Source of the DNA: Methyloceanibacter superfactus
GTDB lineage: Bacteria > Pseudomonadota > Alphaproteobacteria > Rhizobiales > Methyloligellaceae
NCBI RefSeq assembly: GCF_001723305.1
Contig: NZ_LPWF01000023.1
Coordinates: forward strand, 174,485 to 238,484
Direction: 5' to 3'
Length of the DNA stretch: 64,000 nucleotides
Below, in pieces: positions 18,926-28,374 of the stretch (position 1 is its first letter; each line of letters starts with the position of its first letter). The notes below the pieces were generated by a model. The model had not been told where the DNA came from, ran no database searches, and was given only the letters and a program-made list of their open reading frames with translations. The translations under genes were made by a program, and so were the position numbers.

Positions 18926-19950
18926 ATGTCGACGAAAGATGCAAAGCTCAGCTACGCGATCCTGGCGATCGCTACCCTCGCCGTCCTCGCCCTCGTGGCG
19001 ATCTATGCCGGCCGGTCCGGGAACACGACCTTTACGGAGAACGCGGTCAGGAAGGGCACGCTGCCAGCCGGCGCGCGCTCGGTGCCAAAAGAGACCCAAG
19101 GCGTAAGGGCCGCGCAAGGTTCGAGAAGCTCGGGACAAGCCGCCTCGCAAGCGAGCCTGTCGCGCACGCTCAAGGTGCAACGCCACAAACCCGCGCCCAC
19201 GGCTCAAGATGGCTCGGAGCCTGCGCCGATGCGCTCGGCCACCATCCAAGCCGCACAAGGGGCGAAATCGGGCGCCAGCCAGGGCGCAACCGACGGCCGG
19301 ACCAGGTCCGCCAGCACGCAACCAGCCGGCACGCAGCAGGTGCAAGCCGCCAACCCGGAAGCGGCGCCGGTCTCGGCGGTGAACGGGGCACGCTCGGCCT
19401 CCAATCCGGCCGCCCGAGCCGCGAAGCCCAGCACCGGCGTCAGCGCGAGCCTGACGCGGGCCGCCACCGCGCAAGCCGCCAAGTCCGCGAAAGCCAAGTC
19501 CGGCGGCGGCCAGCCGTCGCGCAGCGCCTGACGCGATCGGCAGCCACCCAATCGGCAAAGGCCGGGAAGCCTGACGGTCAGAGCCCGGATCGTAATCGGG
19601 TGCAGACGGCGCCCACGCAGGTCGCCCAGCTCGCGGCGCAGCCGACGGCGATCCAGGCTCGAAAGGCCATGTCACGGTCGGCCGCCGCGCGGGCCGCGCA
19701 AGGGGCAAGATCCGGCCAGCAGATGACTGGGCAAATTTTCGTGCGCTCGGCGGCATCAACCCAAGCCGCGCAAGGCGCACTTGCCAGCAACGGCACGCGC
19801 GCCACCACCCGCGCCGCACCGTCGGATTTGAGCCGGGCGGCGCAAGCGCCAATCGCGCTGCAAAGAAAATGGGATCCGGCCCGAAGCCTGAACGCATCAC
19901 CCGACCAGGACGTTCAGGACCCGGAAGACGTGGACATTCAAGAACTCTGA
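18926..19950 (+). CDS. membrane-anchored Ala/Gln/Ser-rich repeat protein, frameshifted
   Basis: An N-terminal helix (YAILAIATLAVLALVAIYAG) is followed by roughly 300 residues of low-complexity sequence rich in Ala, Ser, Gln, Arg and Thr. Imperfect repeats of the form RSA-x-x-Q-AAQGA recur: RSATIQAAQGAKSGAS, RSAAARAAQGARSGQ, RSAASTQAAQGALAS. The frame changes near 19528; the composition and the repeat continue in the new frame to 19950, ending in an acidic tail (DQDVQDPEDVDIQEL). The span is 3n+2. RBS GGAGAG precedes ATG 18926. Probably an anchored, disordered periplasmic protein; no homologue recognised and no function proposed. Confidence 0.6.
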
Positions 19951-19986
19951 GCGCGGCCGGCTTCTCCGGACCACCAGACCGGAACG

Positions 19987-20026
19987 AAATCAGGCCGCTT
20001 CCGGCATCCCGGCAGCGGCCTGATTT
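19987..20026. terminator. bidirectional terminator between convergent genes
   Basis: AAATCAGGCCGCT at 19987-19999 is a perfect 13-base inverted match of AGCGGCCTGATTT at 20014-20026. The A- and T-rich outer ends give U-containing tails on both strands. It lies between the repeat protein and the beta-sandwich protein gene. Confidence 0.75.
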
Positions 20027-20050
20027 GATTGGCGATGAGTGGCGGCCGGC

Positions 20051-20686
20051 CTATTCGTCCGGCACGCTCACGATGAAATTGTCGAATTTGAAGGTGGCCG
20101 GGGCATCCGACGGGGACGTGGCCGTAATGCCGACGATGCCGCCATCCTTGGGCTGAATGCCTTTGAAGCGCTGAACCTTGGTTCCGTTGACAATGATCGT
20201 GGCATCACGCGGTTTCAGCTGAAGCTCGATCTGGTTGGTCTCGCCGACGCCCTTCTTCAGCGCCAGGGTCTCCGTGGTGAAGACGACCGACGACTTACCC
20301 TTAAAGATGCGCCGAACCTCGAGGCCGCCGTCGGGCCACACCCACACATAGTAGTAATTGTCCCAATCGGCCCACCAGAACACCAAGCCCATGGGACTAT
20401 TGGCCGGCTTGGAGGTCTCTACGACGGTGAGGTCGGCGCAGACATTGGCGCCTTCGTTCTGCGTGGTGAAATTGACCTGATCGCGCCACCCCTTGACGAC
20501 CAAGGCGTCGTCCTCGACGAAGATATTCTCGTTAGGCTCGCCCCATGAGACGTCCATGAACTCGAAATTGTCTTCAAACAAGGCGTTATCGGGATTGCAC
20601 TTTGCGAGCGCCGGGCTCGCCGCCACTGTCAGGCCGAATGCCAGTGCCAAAGCCGTACCGACAGTGAAACGCATTTGGAACTTCAT
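20051..20686 (-). CDS. secreted beta-sandwich (LamG/DUF1080-like) protein
   Basis: A 211-residue protein with a signal peptide ending at SPALA. The mature part has alternating strands (NIFVEDDALVVKGW, MGLVFWWADWDNYYYVWVWP, NQIELQLKPRDATIIVNGTKV, GGIVGITATS) and ends KFDNFIVSV, the pattern of concanavalin-like LamG or 3-keto-disaccharide hydrolase (DUF1080) folds. The start at 20686 has GGGAGAT just upstream. A carbohydrate-binding role is possible but no catalytic residues are recognisable to me. Confidence 0.65.
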   Translation of the reverse strand: MKFQMRFTVGTALALAFGLTVAASPALAKCNPDNALFEDNFEFMDVSWGEPNENIFVEDDALVVKGWRDQVNFTTQNEGANVCADLTVVETSKPANSPMGLVFWWADWDNYYYVWVWPDGGLEVRRIFKGKSSVVFTTETLALKKGVGETNQIELQLKPRDATIIVNGTKVQRFKGIQPKDGGIVGITATSPSDAPATFKFDNFIVSVPDE

Positions 20687-20843
20687 CGATGATCTCCCAT
20701 CTGGTGATGGCGGCCCACCAACCGCCACGCGAGGAAATGTATCGCTCCAGGGCGGACCTTAGCGATGATCGATGACGTCTTCAAGCAAGCGAGACCACCG
20801 AAGATGCTGTCGGCGGCACATGAAAGCGCTGGCTGAGGGTTCG

Positions 20844-21785
20844 CTAGCGCGTGGGCATCGGCGATTCGCCGCGATAATCGTAGAAGCCCCGTTTGGACTT
20901 CCGCCCGAGCCAGCCCGCCTCGACATATTTCACCAAGAGCGGGCAAGGCCGGTACTTGGAATCGGCGAGCCCCTCATACAGCACCTGCATGATCGACAGA
21001 CAGGTGTCGAGGCCGATGAAATCGGCGAGCTGCAAGGGCCCCATGGGATGATGGGCGCCGAGCCGCATGGCCGTATCGATGGCGTCGACCGACCCCACGC
21101 CCTCGTAGAGCGTGTACACCGCCTCGTTGATCATCGGCAGCAGGATGCGGTTGACCATGAAAGCCGGGAAATCCTCCGACACGGCGGTCGTCTTGCCGAG
21201 CGACTCGACGAAGTCCTTGGCGCGGGTGAAGGTAACGTCATCGGTGGCGATGCCGCGGATCATCTCGACCAGTTCCATGACCGGCACCGGATTCATGAAA
21301 TGCATGCCGATGAAGCGCTCGGGGCGATCGGTGGTGGCCGCGAGCCGGGTGATGGAGATGGATGAGGTGTTGGTGGCGACGATGGCGTCGGGCTTGAGGA
21401 AGGGGCAGATCGCCACGAAAATCTTCCGCTTGACCGCCTCGTCCTCGGTGGCGGCTTCCACCACCAAGTCGGCGTCGGCAAGGGACTCGTAGGTTTCGCC
21501 GAAAGTGATGCGAGCCAGCGCTTTTTCCCGATCCTCGTCGGTGATCTTGCCGGAGGCCACTTGGCGCGTCAGGTTCTTGTCGATGTTCTGGATCGCCGTG
21601 TCGAACCGCTCCTTGGCGAGGTCGTTGATCACGACGTCGTGGCCGCCGAGCGCCACCACATGGGCGATACCGCTGCCCATCTGACCCGCGCCGATCACGG
21701 CGATCTTGTGAATGGGCTCCACCTTACGCTCCTGCTTCGAGGTTGGGTCGGCGCGGAGATCCGAGCCTTGAACTATGTCGTCCAT
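20844..21785 (-). CDS. hbd: 3-hydroxybutyryl-CoA dehydrogenase
   Basis: A 313-residue enzyme with the NAD-binding motif VIGAGQMGSGIAHV, the catalytic region GMHFMNPVPVMELVE and the C-terminal domain ending GLGRKSKRGFYDYRG-like. It interconverts acetoacetyl-CoA and 3-hydroxybutyryl-CoA. The family is usually about 290 residues; here an extra 20 at the N-terminus are supported by a GAGGA ribosome site before ATG 21785. It lies 22 bases after etfA on the same strand, so etfB-etfA-hbd looks like one operon. It may feed the polyhydroxybutyrate or crotonyl-CoA branch of the EMC pathway. Confidence 0.9.
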   Translation of the reverse strand: MDDIVQGSDLRADPTSKQERKVEPIHKIAVIGAGQMGSGIAHVVALGGHDVVINDLAKERFDTAIQNIDKNLTRQVASGKITDEDREKALARITFGETYESLADADLVVEAATEDEAVKRKIFVAICPFLKPDAIVATNTSSISITRLAATTDRPERFIGMHFMNPVPVMELVEMIRGIATDDVTFTRAKDFVESLGKTTAVSEDFPAFMVNRILLPMINEAVYTLYEGVGSVDAIDTAMRLGAHHPMGPLQLADFIGLDTCLSIMQVLYEGLADSKYRPCPLLVKYVEAGWLGRKSKRGFYDYRGESPMPTR

Positions 21786-21807
21786 CGGTGTTCCTCATGA
21801 ACTCCAC

Positions 21808-22758
21808 TTACGCTCCATACCCTGCCTTTTTCAGCTCGGTGTCGAGCTCAGGCAGGACGGTGAACAGGTCGCCCACCAGCCCGTAGTCGGCCACCTGAAA
21901 AATCGGCGCGTCGGCATCCTTGTTGATGGCGACAATCACCTTGGAATCCTTCATGCCGGCCAGATGCTGGATCGCGCCGGAAATTCCGACGGCGATATAC
22001 AGATCCGGCGCCACGACCTTGCCGGTCTGACCAACCTGATAGTCATTGGGCATGTAACCGGAATCGACCGCCGCGCGTGAAGCGCCGATCGCCGCGCCCA
22101 GCCGGTCGGCGATCGGTTCGATCAGCTTGGTGAAATTCTCGCCGGATGCCATGCCGCGGCCGCCCGAAATGACGATCCCCGCCGAGGTCAGCTCCGGACG
22201 CTCGCTCACGGTGATATCGGAGCCCGCGAAAGTGGAGAGCGCAACCGCGCCGGCCGGGGTTACGGTCTCGACGGTAGCCGAGCCACCCTCGCCCGTGGCG
22301 GCGAAGGCCGTCGTGCGTACCGTGCCGACCACGGTCTTGTCGGAGGTTTGCACCGTCTCGAGCGCATTGCCCGCATAGATCGGCCGCACGAACGTGTCGG
22401 GCGACTTCACCTCGATGATATCGGAGATCTGGCCGACATCGAGCAACGCCGCCACGCGCGGCAGCACATTCTTGCCCGTCGTGGTCGCCGGAGCGAGCAA
22501 CACGGTGTAATTGGCCATTAGCGGCACGATGGTCGCCGCCATCTCCTCCGCCAGGCGGTTCGCCAACTGGGGGGCCTCGGCGAGCAGGACCTTGCCGACG
22601 CCTTCGAGCTTGGCCGCCTCGTCGGCGACGCCCTTGCAGCCCTCGCCGGCAACCAGAATATCCACGTCGCCGCCGAATTCCCGCGCGGCGGTCAGCGCCT
22701 TGGCCGTCGCCGGCGCCAGGGCCTCATTGTCGTGCTCCGCCAGCAACAACACCGCCAT
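21808..22758 (-). CDS. etfA: electron transfer flavoprotein alpha subunit
   Basis: A 316-residue protein. The C-terminal FAD domain shows [12 protein letters not shown] and the signature [20 protein letters not shown] followed by [19 protein letters not shown]. Together with EtfB it shuttles electrons from acyl-CoA dehydrogenases, here probably methylsuccinyl-CoA dehydrogenase, to the quinone pool. The start at 22758 overlaps the etfB stop by one base (TAATG); the frame stays open upstream into etfB but that part is not protein-like. Confidence 0.94.
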   Translation of the reverse strand: MAVLLLAEHDNEALAPATAKALTAAREFGGDVDILVAGEGCKGVADEAAKLEGVGKVLLAEAPQLANRLAEEMAATIVPLMANYTVLLAPATTTGKNVLPRVAALLDVGQISDIIEVKSPDTFVRPIYAGNALETVQTSDKTVVGTVRTTAFAATGEGGSATVETVTPAGAVALSTFAGSDITVSERPELTSAGIVISGGRGMASGENFTKLIEPIADRLGAAIGASRAAVDSGYMPNDYQVGQTGKVVAPDLYIAVGISGAIQHLAGMKDSKVIVAINKDADAPIFQVADYGLVGDLFTVLPELDTELKKAGYGA

Positions 22759-23507
22759 TAGAGCACCCCCGCCTCGTTCTTGAGCTTGTCCACGAGCTGG
22801 GCCACGTCGTCCACCTTGATGCCGGCCTCGCGCGCCTTCGGCTCGGCGACCGAGATCACCTTGAGCCGCGGCGCGATATCCACGCCCAGCGTCTCCGGCG
22901 CGGTCTCGTCGATCGGCTTCTTCTTCGCCTTCATGATGTTGGGAAGCGAGGCGTAGCGCGGCTCGTTGAGCCGGAGATCCGTGGTGATCACCGCGGGCTT
23001 GGACAGCTCGACCGTCTCCAGCCCACCGTCCACCTCGCGCGTCACCCTGACCTTGTCGCCGGCGAGCTCGATCTTCGAGGCGAACGTGCCTTGCGGCACG
23101 CCGAGCAGACCGGCAAGCATCTGACCCGTTTGGTTGCAGTCGTCGTCGATGGCTTGCTTGCCCAGGATGACGATATCGGGCTTTTCCGTCTCGACCACGG
23201 CCTTGAGCAGCTTGGCCACGGCGAGCGGCTCGACGGCTTCCTCGGTCTTGACCAGAATGGCGCGGTCGGCGCCCATCGCGAGCGCCGTGCGCAGCGTGTC
23301 CTGCGACTTGGCGTTGCCGATAGAAACAGCGACCACCTCGTCGGCCTCGCCCCGCTCCTTGATGCGGACGGCTTCCTCGACGGCGATCTCGCAGAACGGA
23401 TTCATCGACATCTTCACGTTGGCAAGGTCGACCCCGCTGCCATCGGATTTGACGCGGACCTTGACGTTTGAATCGATGACCCGTTTGACGGGTACAAGTA
23501 TTTTCAT
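22758..23507 (-). CDS. etfB: electron transfer flavoprotein beta subunit
   Basis: A 249-residue protein beginning [19 protein letters not shown] with the AMP-binding beta-subunit pattern [17 protein letters not shown] and the recognition-loop region [25 protein letters not shown]. It is the first gene of the probable etfB-etfA-hbd operon. No frame problem. Confidence 0.94.
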   Translation of the reverse strand: MKILVPVKRVIDSNVKVRVKSDGSGVDLANVKMSMNPFCEIAVEEAVRIKERGEADEVVAVSIGNAKSQDTLRTALAMGADRAILVKTEEAVEPLAVAKLLKAVVETEKPDIVILGKQAIDDDCNQTGQMLAGLLGVPQGTFASKIELAGDKVRVTREVDGGLETVELSKPAVITTDLRLNEPRYASLPNIMKAKKKPIDETAPETLGVDIAPRLKVISVAEPKAREAGIKVDDVAQLVDKLKNEAGVL

Positions 23508-23638
23508 GCGGCTTTATGTTCCCCGCACTTGTGTTGACTAGCCCCCCAAAAGCCAGCATCTCGCACTTGCGAAATGGCGGCGACCGTACTGCCCGAAATG
23601 GCCGAAGTCAATGGTTCCCAGGGTTTTCCAGAGGCCCC

Positions 23639-24352
23639 TCAGGCCCCGCCCCGGGTGCGGTCGAACAGAACTACACCGCGCCGCCGCATAAACAGGATTA
23701 ACACCGCCCCGGCCACCAGCCCGCCCACATGGGCCCACCAGGCGATGGCCTCCTCGCTCTCGAACAACAAGCTCACGAATTGGGCCGCGATCCAGATGCC
23801 GAGCGCCCAGGCGGCGGTGATTTTGATGGGGATGCGCCATAGCGCCAGCACCCAGACCTTCACCTTGGGGTGGAGGATCAGATAGGCGGCGATCACCCCG
23901 GCCACGGCGCCCGAGGCGCCGATCAGCGGCAGGTCGGAGTGCGGCAGCATGTAGGCATGGAGCATCGCCGCGAAGATCCCGCACATCAGATAGAACATGA
24001 TGAAGCGGATATGCCCCATGGCGTCCTCGATATTGTCGCCGAAGACCCACAAGAACAGCATGTTGCCGATGAGGTGGAGCCACCCGCCATGCAGGAACAT
24101 GTAGGTGACCAGCGTCAGGCGCTCCGGCACGAGAACCGCGCCATTGGCGAAAAACGCGGTGCCGCCGCCCGTGCTGGCCAAGAGCTTGGCCGGGACCACG
24201 GCGAAGGCCGTCACGTCTTCGTCGGCGAGCGGGATGAACCATCCCGTTTGGAAGATCACATAGATCGCGACATTGAGGGCGATCAGCCCCACCGTCACAT
24301 ATTGAAAGCGGATCTTCTTGAGAGGGTTGGTGTCGTGGAGGGGGACGAACAC
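23639..24352 (-). CDS. rhomboid-family intramembrane serine protease
   Basis: A 237-residue protein with six or more membrane helices. The rhomboid signature is complete: FLHGGWLHLIGNMLFLWVFG, catalytic Ser in IGASGAVAGVIAAY and catalytic His in WWAHVGGLVAG. It cleaves substrates inside or near the membrane; the substrate is unknown. It ends in a basic tail (FMRRRGVVLFDRTR). The adenosyltransferase stops just 19 bases upstream of this region on the same strand order, so the genes may be co-transcribed. Confidence 0.9.
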   Translation of the reverse strand: MFVPLHDTNPLKKIRFQYVTVGLIALNVAIYVIFQTGWFIPLADEDVTAFAVVPAKLLASTGGGTAFFANGAVLVPERLTLVTYMFLHGGWLHLIGNMLFLWVFGDNIEDAMGHIRFIMFYLMCGIFAAMLHAYMLPHSDLPLIGASGAVAGVIAAYLILHPKVKVWVLALWRIPIKITAAWALGIWIAAQFVSLLFESEEAIAWWAHVGGLVAGAVLILFMRRRGVVLFDRTRGGA

Positions 24353-24371
24353 GAGCGCACCGCCGATCGCA

Positions 24372-24956
24372 TCAGCGGTTCTTGCCCGGCACCCACATCA
24401 CATCGGACTTGCCCTTGCCGTTCGCATAGCGCGCGGCAACAAACAGAAAGTCCGACAGCCGGTTGATGTAGCGGAGGGCCGCGTCGCCGACCGGCTCATC
24501 CGGACGCGAGCGCAAGGCGACAATCAGCCGTTCCGCCCGGCGCGACACTGTACGGGCGAGATGCAGGAAGCTGGCGGCAGGGGTGCCGCCGGGCAGCACG
24601 AAGGATCGCAACGGATCGAGTGCGCGATTGAGCGTGTCGATCTTGCCTTCGAGCCATTCGACTTGTGCGTCGGTCACTTGCAGGCGAGCGCTGCCGTCCT
24701 TGGTCTCGTCGGGAAAGCAGAGATCGGCGCCGAGGTCGAACAAATCGTTCTGAATGCGCGCGAGCACGGCGTCGAGCTCCGGATCGTCCGTGCCGGTATG
24801 TATGCGTGCCAGTCCAATGACGGCATTGGTCTCGTCCAGCGTGCCGTAGGATTCGACCCGCAGATCGTATTTTGCCACGCGGCGGCCCGAGCCGAGCGCT
24901 GTCGTGCCGTCGTCGCCGGTGCGCGTATAGATCTTGTTGAGGATTACCATGACCAC
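24372..24956 (-). CDS. cob(I)alamin adenosyltransferase, PduO type
   Basis: A 194-residue enzyme with the N-terminal ATP-binding motif IYTRTGDDGTTALGSGRRV, the central VESYGTLDETNAVIGLAR, and the C-terminal RTVSRRAERLIVAL and RYINRLSDFLFVAARYAN motifs. It converts cob(I)alamin to adenosylcobalamin, the coenzyme of the ethylmalonyl-CoA mutase encoded 10 kb away. A second ATG two codons in is an equally good start. Cytoplasmic. No odd features. Confidence 0.92.
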   Translation of the reverse strand: MVMVILNKIYTRTGDDGTTALGSGRRVAKYDLRVESYGTLDETNAVIGLARIHTGTDDPELDAVLARIQNDLFDLGADLCFPDETKDGSARLQVTDAQVEWLEGKIDTLNRALDPLRSFVLPGGTPAASFLHLARTVSRRAERLIVALRSRPDEPVGDAALRYINRLSDFLFVAARYANGKGKSDVMWVPGKNR

Positions 24957-25064
24957 CCGCCCTGCCCGCCAGGGCCACCCGCGGATCGCAAAGTCCGCTT
25001 TAGAGCTTAGCGTAGCCCGGACCCGAGGCGGGTCAAGCCTTCGTTATCCTGGCCTCAACCAGCG

Positions 25065-25265
25065 TTACCCGGCTCGCTGTCCCGCCAAATAGACAATGGC
25101 CATAACGATCAGGATCGCCACGAGTTGCAGGATCACGCGCGCGCGCATCAGTTTCTGGCTGAAATTGGGGTCTCCCCCGCGCATCATGTTCCACAGGCCG
25201 ATACCAAGCACGACCGCCACGAGGGCTACCGCGAACGGCAGAATCCAACGAAGATAATATTCCAC
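25065..25265 (-). CDS. twin-transmembrane HIG1-like protein
   Basis: A 66-residue protein of two membrane helices (WILPFAVALVAVVLGIGLWNMM and RVILQLVAILIVMAIVYL) joined by a short loop with the HIG1-type pattern NFSQKLMRARVILQ. Alphaproteobacterial members are called twin transmembrane proteins and resemble the mitochondrial HIG1 factors that bind respiratory complexes; that role is not shown here. Start at 25265 by its first ATG. Confidence 0.78.
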   Translation of the reverse strand: MEYYLRWILPFAVALVAVVLGIGLWNMMRGGDPNFSQKLMRARVILQLVAILIVMAIVYLAGQRAG

Positions 25266-25317
25266 CTGGCCCCTCCCGGGTCTCGTTGGGCGTCGATTTC
25301 AACGCCAGGACGGGACT

Positions 25318-26145
25318 TTAGTTGCTTGCCGCCACCGCGTCGAGCACACGGGTCGGCAGCAAACGCCGCAGCCACGCCACCGCATAAGTCTGAACCGTAA
25401 CGTAGTAGCGCGGTTTCGGCCGCTTGGACTCCAGCGCGTGGACGAGCTTTTTGGCCACGGCCTCGGGCGGCAGCTTGAAGGTCGTTTGGCCGCCCTGCTC
25501 CATCTGTGCCAGCCGCGCCCGGTAGATGTCCCGGTGCGGGGAGTTTTCCAAGTCGATATTGCGCCGGTACGCCTCCAAGGCATGCTCGATGAAGCGCGTG
25601 GCGATCGGTCCCGGCTCGATCAGCGAGACGTAAATGCCCGTGCCGGCCAGTTCGATGCGCAGCACGTCGGTCAGAGCCTCGACGGCGAACTTGGAGGCGC
25701 AATAGGCGCCTCGATAGGGCGCCGCGATCAGCCCGAGCACCGAGGAGCACTGGACGATGCGCCCCTGTCCCTGCGCCCGCATCGCCGGGATCACGCGGCG
25801 CGTCAGGTCGTGCCAACCGATGACATTGGCCTCGAACTGAGCCCGCAGCACCTCGGGCGTCACGTCCTCGATGGCGCCGGGCTGGCCATAAGCCCCGTTA
25901 TTGAACAGTGCATCGAGCGCGCCGTCCGTCGCCGCGAGCACATGGTCCGCGGCTGCGGCGATCGACTCCGGCTCCGTATAGTCGAGATAGAGGCTCTCCA
26001 GCCCGTGCTCGTCCTTCAACCTTGCGAGGTCCTCCGGCGTCCGCGCCGTGGTGAACACACGCCAGCCGCGCGCCTTCATCGTGCGCGCAGAGGCGAGCCC
26101 GATGCCCGAAGAGCAGCCGGTGATGAGGACGGAGCGTTGGATCAT
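25318..26145 (-). CDS. short-chain dehydrogenase/reductase
   Basis: A 275-residue classical SDR: NAD(P)-binding motif LITGCSSGIGLA, LFNNGAYG (the NNAG equivalent), catalytic Ser in IVQCSSVLG and YCASK catalytic pair. The adenine-proximal strand VFTTART carries a basic residue, hinting at NADP preference. The C-terminus has a hydrophobic tail (YAVAWLRRLLPTRVLD). The substrate is unknown. It follows tspO on the same strand. Confidence 0.88.
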   Translation of the reverse strand: MIQRSVLITGCSSGIGLASARTMKARGWRVFTTARTPEDLARLKDEHGLESLYLDYTEPESIAAAADHVLAATDGALDALFNNGAYGQPGAIEDVTPEVLRAQFEANVIGWHDLTRRVIPAMRAQGQGRIVQCSSVLGLIAAPYRGAYCASKFAVEALTDVLRIELAGTGIYVSLIEPGPIATRFIEHALEAYRRNIDLENSPHRDIYRARLAQMEQGGQTTFKLPPEAVAKKLVHALESKRPKPRYYVTVQTYAVAWLRRLLPTRVLDAVAASN

Positions 26146-26161
26146 GAATCCGCGCTGACGG

Positions 26162-26689
26162 TTACGCTGCCTGTTGGCTGAAATCGTAGCCGCTGTTCAG
26201 CACCCAGATGGTGAAATTGAGCCCCGCGGCAAAGCCGACCCACAGCAGATAGGGGATCAGCATCAAGGCCGCCGGGCGGCTGACCCTGTCGAACAGGATG
26301 AGGGTGATGAGAATGGCGACGATGAGCGCCATGATCACGCCGAAGCCGTAAGCCGGGCTGTGCATGAAGAAGAAGGCGAAGGACCACAGCACGTTGATCG
26401 CAAGCTGAATGCCGAACCAGACAAGCGCCGTCTTCTTGTCGCTCGCGTCGGCCCGCGCCCGCCACACCAGCCACGCAGCGACCGCCATCATCGCGTAGAG
26501 GAGGGTCCAGACGATGGGGAACACGGCGTTCGGCGGCGCGAAGCCGGGCTTCGTCAGCGTGGCGTACCAGTCGAGATTAGGCCGGGTCAGCGCCCCACCG
26601 ATGGCCGACGCGGCGAAACAGACCGCGAGCGCGACGGCAAGCGCGATGATCGAGCGCTTGGAGAAGGCCGGCTCCGCCGCGGCGCTCAT
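26162..26689 (-). CDS. tspO: TspO/MBR family membrane protein
   Basis: A 175-residue protein with five membrane helices and the family motifs NLDWYATLTKPGFAPPNAVF, WTLLYAMMAVAAWLVW and LLWVGFAAGLNFTIW. TspO proteins bind porphyrins and modulate tetrapyrrole or stress responses in Rhodobacter. Start at 26689, because it overlaps the mcd stop by 4 bases (ATGA); the frame stays open upstream but that would sit inside mcd. Translational coupling to mcd is likely. Confidence 0.88.
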   Translation of the reverse strand: MSAAAEPAFSKRSIIALAVALAVCFAASAIGGALTRPNLDWYATLTKPGFAPPNAVFPIVWTLLYAMMAVAAWLVWRARADASDKKTALVWFGIQLAINVLWSFAFFFMHSPAYGFGVIMALIVAILITLILFDRVSRPAALMLIPYLLWVGFAAGLNFTIWVLNSGYDFSQQAA

Positions 26690-28374
26690 TGCTCGAGCAG
26701 GCGCCGGGCGATGACATGCGCCTGGATCTCGGCCGCGCCTTCGAAGATCGACAGGATGCGCGCGTCGCACAGCACCCGGCTGATCGTGTATTCGAGGGCG
26801 AAGCCGTTACCGCCGTGGATTTGCAGGGCGTTGTCTGCTGCCGCCCAGGCGATGCGCGCGGCGAGCAGCTTGGCCATGCCGGCCTCCAGATCGCAGCGGT
26901 GCCCCGCGTCCTTTTGCCGGGCGGAGTAATAGGTGAGCTGGCGGGCCAGTAGGATCTCCGCCGCCATCATGGCGAGCTTGTCGGAGACGCGCGGGAAATT
27001 GATGATCGGCTTGCCGAATTGCATGCGCTCCATGCCATAGCGCAGGCCGATATCGAGTGCCGATTGCGCCACGCCGATGGCGCGGGCCGCCGTCTGGATG
27101 CGTGCCGCCTCGAAGGTCTGCATCAATTGCTTGAAGCCCTGGCCCTCGACGCCGCCAAGCAGGTTCGCCGCCGGCACCTCGAAGCCGTCGAAGGAGAGTT
27201 CGAACTCCTTCATGCCGCGATAGCCGAGCACCTCTATCTCGCCGCCCGACATGCCTTCCGCCGGGAAAGGATTATCGTCGGTGCCGCGCGGCTTCGGCGC
27301 CAGGAACATGGACAGGCCCTTGTAGCCCTTCTCGTTGGGATCGGTGCGCGCCAGCACGGTCATCAGGTCGGCCCGCGCCGCATGGGTGATCCACGTCTTC
27401 TGCCCGGTGATGCGGTAGACCTCGCCGTCCTTCACCGCGCGCGTCGTCAGCGAGGCGAGATCGGAGCCGGTATTCGGCTCGGTAAACACCGCCGTCGGCA
27501 GGATCTCGCCGGATGCGATCTTCGGCAGCCACTCTTGCTTCTGCGCGTCGGTGCCGCCGTTGAGGATCAGCTCCTCGGCGATCTCCGAGCGCGTGCCGAG
27601 CGAGCCCACGCCGATATAGCCGCGCGACAGCTCCTCGGAGACGACGCACATGGCCTCCTTGCCGAGACCGAGCCCGCCATATTCCTCGGGCAACGTCAGC
27701 GCGAACACGCCGAGCTCCGCCATCTGATTGATCAGCTCGAGCGGGATGTAGTCGTCCTTGAGATGCCATTCCTGGGCGTGCGGCACCACTTCCGCTTCCG
27801 AGAAGCGGCGCATCTCGTTGCGGATCTCCTCAAAGGTCTCTTCCAGGCCCGGATCCCCGAAATTGGCGGCGGCCGCGCCCTGCGCATCCTGGATCAGCGA
27901 CACGACGCGGGCGCGAATCTCGGGCGTCACGCCTTCGATCAAGGCGGTCACGTCGTCGGTGAGGAATTCCGTGCGCGCGGAGTCCGCCACTCCGAGCTCA
28001 TGCAAGCGGACGACCTCGCCCTGGCTCATGATGACGCCGCCCGCGAGCTGGGCGAGATACTCGCCCGCCGCGATCTGGCTGAGCAGGGACTCAAGCTCGC
28101 CGAACCGGCCCTCGCCGTCCACGCGCTTGGCATAGTCGGCGAGTTGGCGGATGCCTTCCGCGTAGGTGGCGAGCCAGGCGAGCCCATGGGCCACGTGCTC
28201 CTCGCGCTCCAGTGCCGCGTTGTCGATCTTGCCGCTCCCGGCCACCTTGGCCTTCACGGCCTCCGTGGCGCGGGCGCTCAGGGTCCCGGCGGCCTCGGCG
28301 GCGGATTCCAGGAGGGGGATCAGCTCGGCGGGGCTCAAAGCCTCGCGGTCGGTCAAGGTCTCGGCAGCGGTCAA
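26686..28374 (-). CDS. mcd: methylsuccinyl-CoA dehydrogenase of the ethylmalonyl-CoA pathway
   Basis: An acyl-CoA dehydrogenase of about 562 residues, longer than the usual 380 because of an N-terminal helical extension of some 170 residues, as in methylsuccinyl-CoA dehydrogenases. Motifs: FTEPNTGSDLASLTTRA, GQKTWITHA, YGMERMQFGKPI, GGNGFALEY and the catalytic-Glu region FEGAAEIQ. It oxidises (2S)-methylsuccinyl-CoA to mesaconyl-CoA with ETF as acceptor. I choose the TTG at 28374 with AGGAG nine bases upstream; the frame remains open to another TTG at 28443. Ccr and Ecm, the other diagnostic pathway enzymes, are nearby. Confidence 0.88.
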   Translation of the reverse strand: MTAAETLTDREALSPAELIPLLESAAEAAGTLSARATEAVKAKVAGSGKIDNAALEREEHVAHGLAWLATYAEGIRQLADYAKRVDGEGRFGELESLLSQIAAGEYLAQLAGGVIMSQGEVVRLHELGVADSARTEFLTDDVTALIEGVTPEIRARVVSLIQDAQGAAAANFGDPGLEETFEEIRNEMRRFSEAEVVPHAQEWHLKDDYIPLELINQMAELGVFALTLPEEYGGLGLGKEAMCVVSEELSRGYIGVGSLGTRSEIAEELILNGGTDAQKQEWLPKIASGEILPTAVFTEPNTGSDLASLTTRAVKDGEVYRITGQKTWITHAARADLMTVLARTDPNEKGYKGLSMFLAPKPRGTDDNPFPAEGMSGGEIEVLGYRGMKEFELSFDGFEVPAANLLGGVEGQGFKQLMQTFEAARIQTAARAIGVAQSALDIGLRYGMERMQFGKPIINFPRVSDKLAMMAAEILLARQLTYYSARQKDAGHRCDLEAGMAKLLAARIAWAAADNALQIHGGNGFALEYTISRVLCDARILSIFEGAAEIQAHVIARRLLEQ

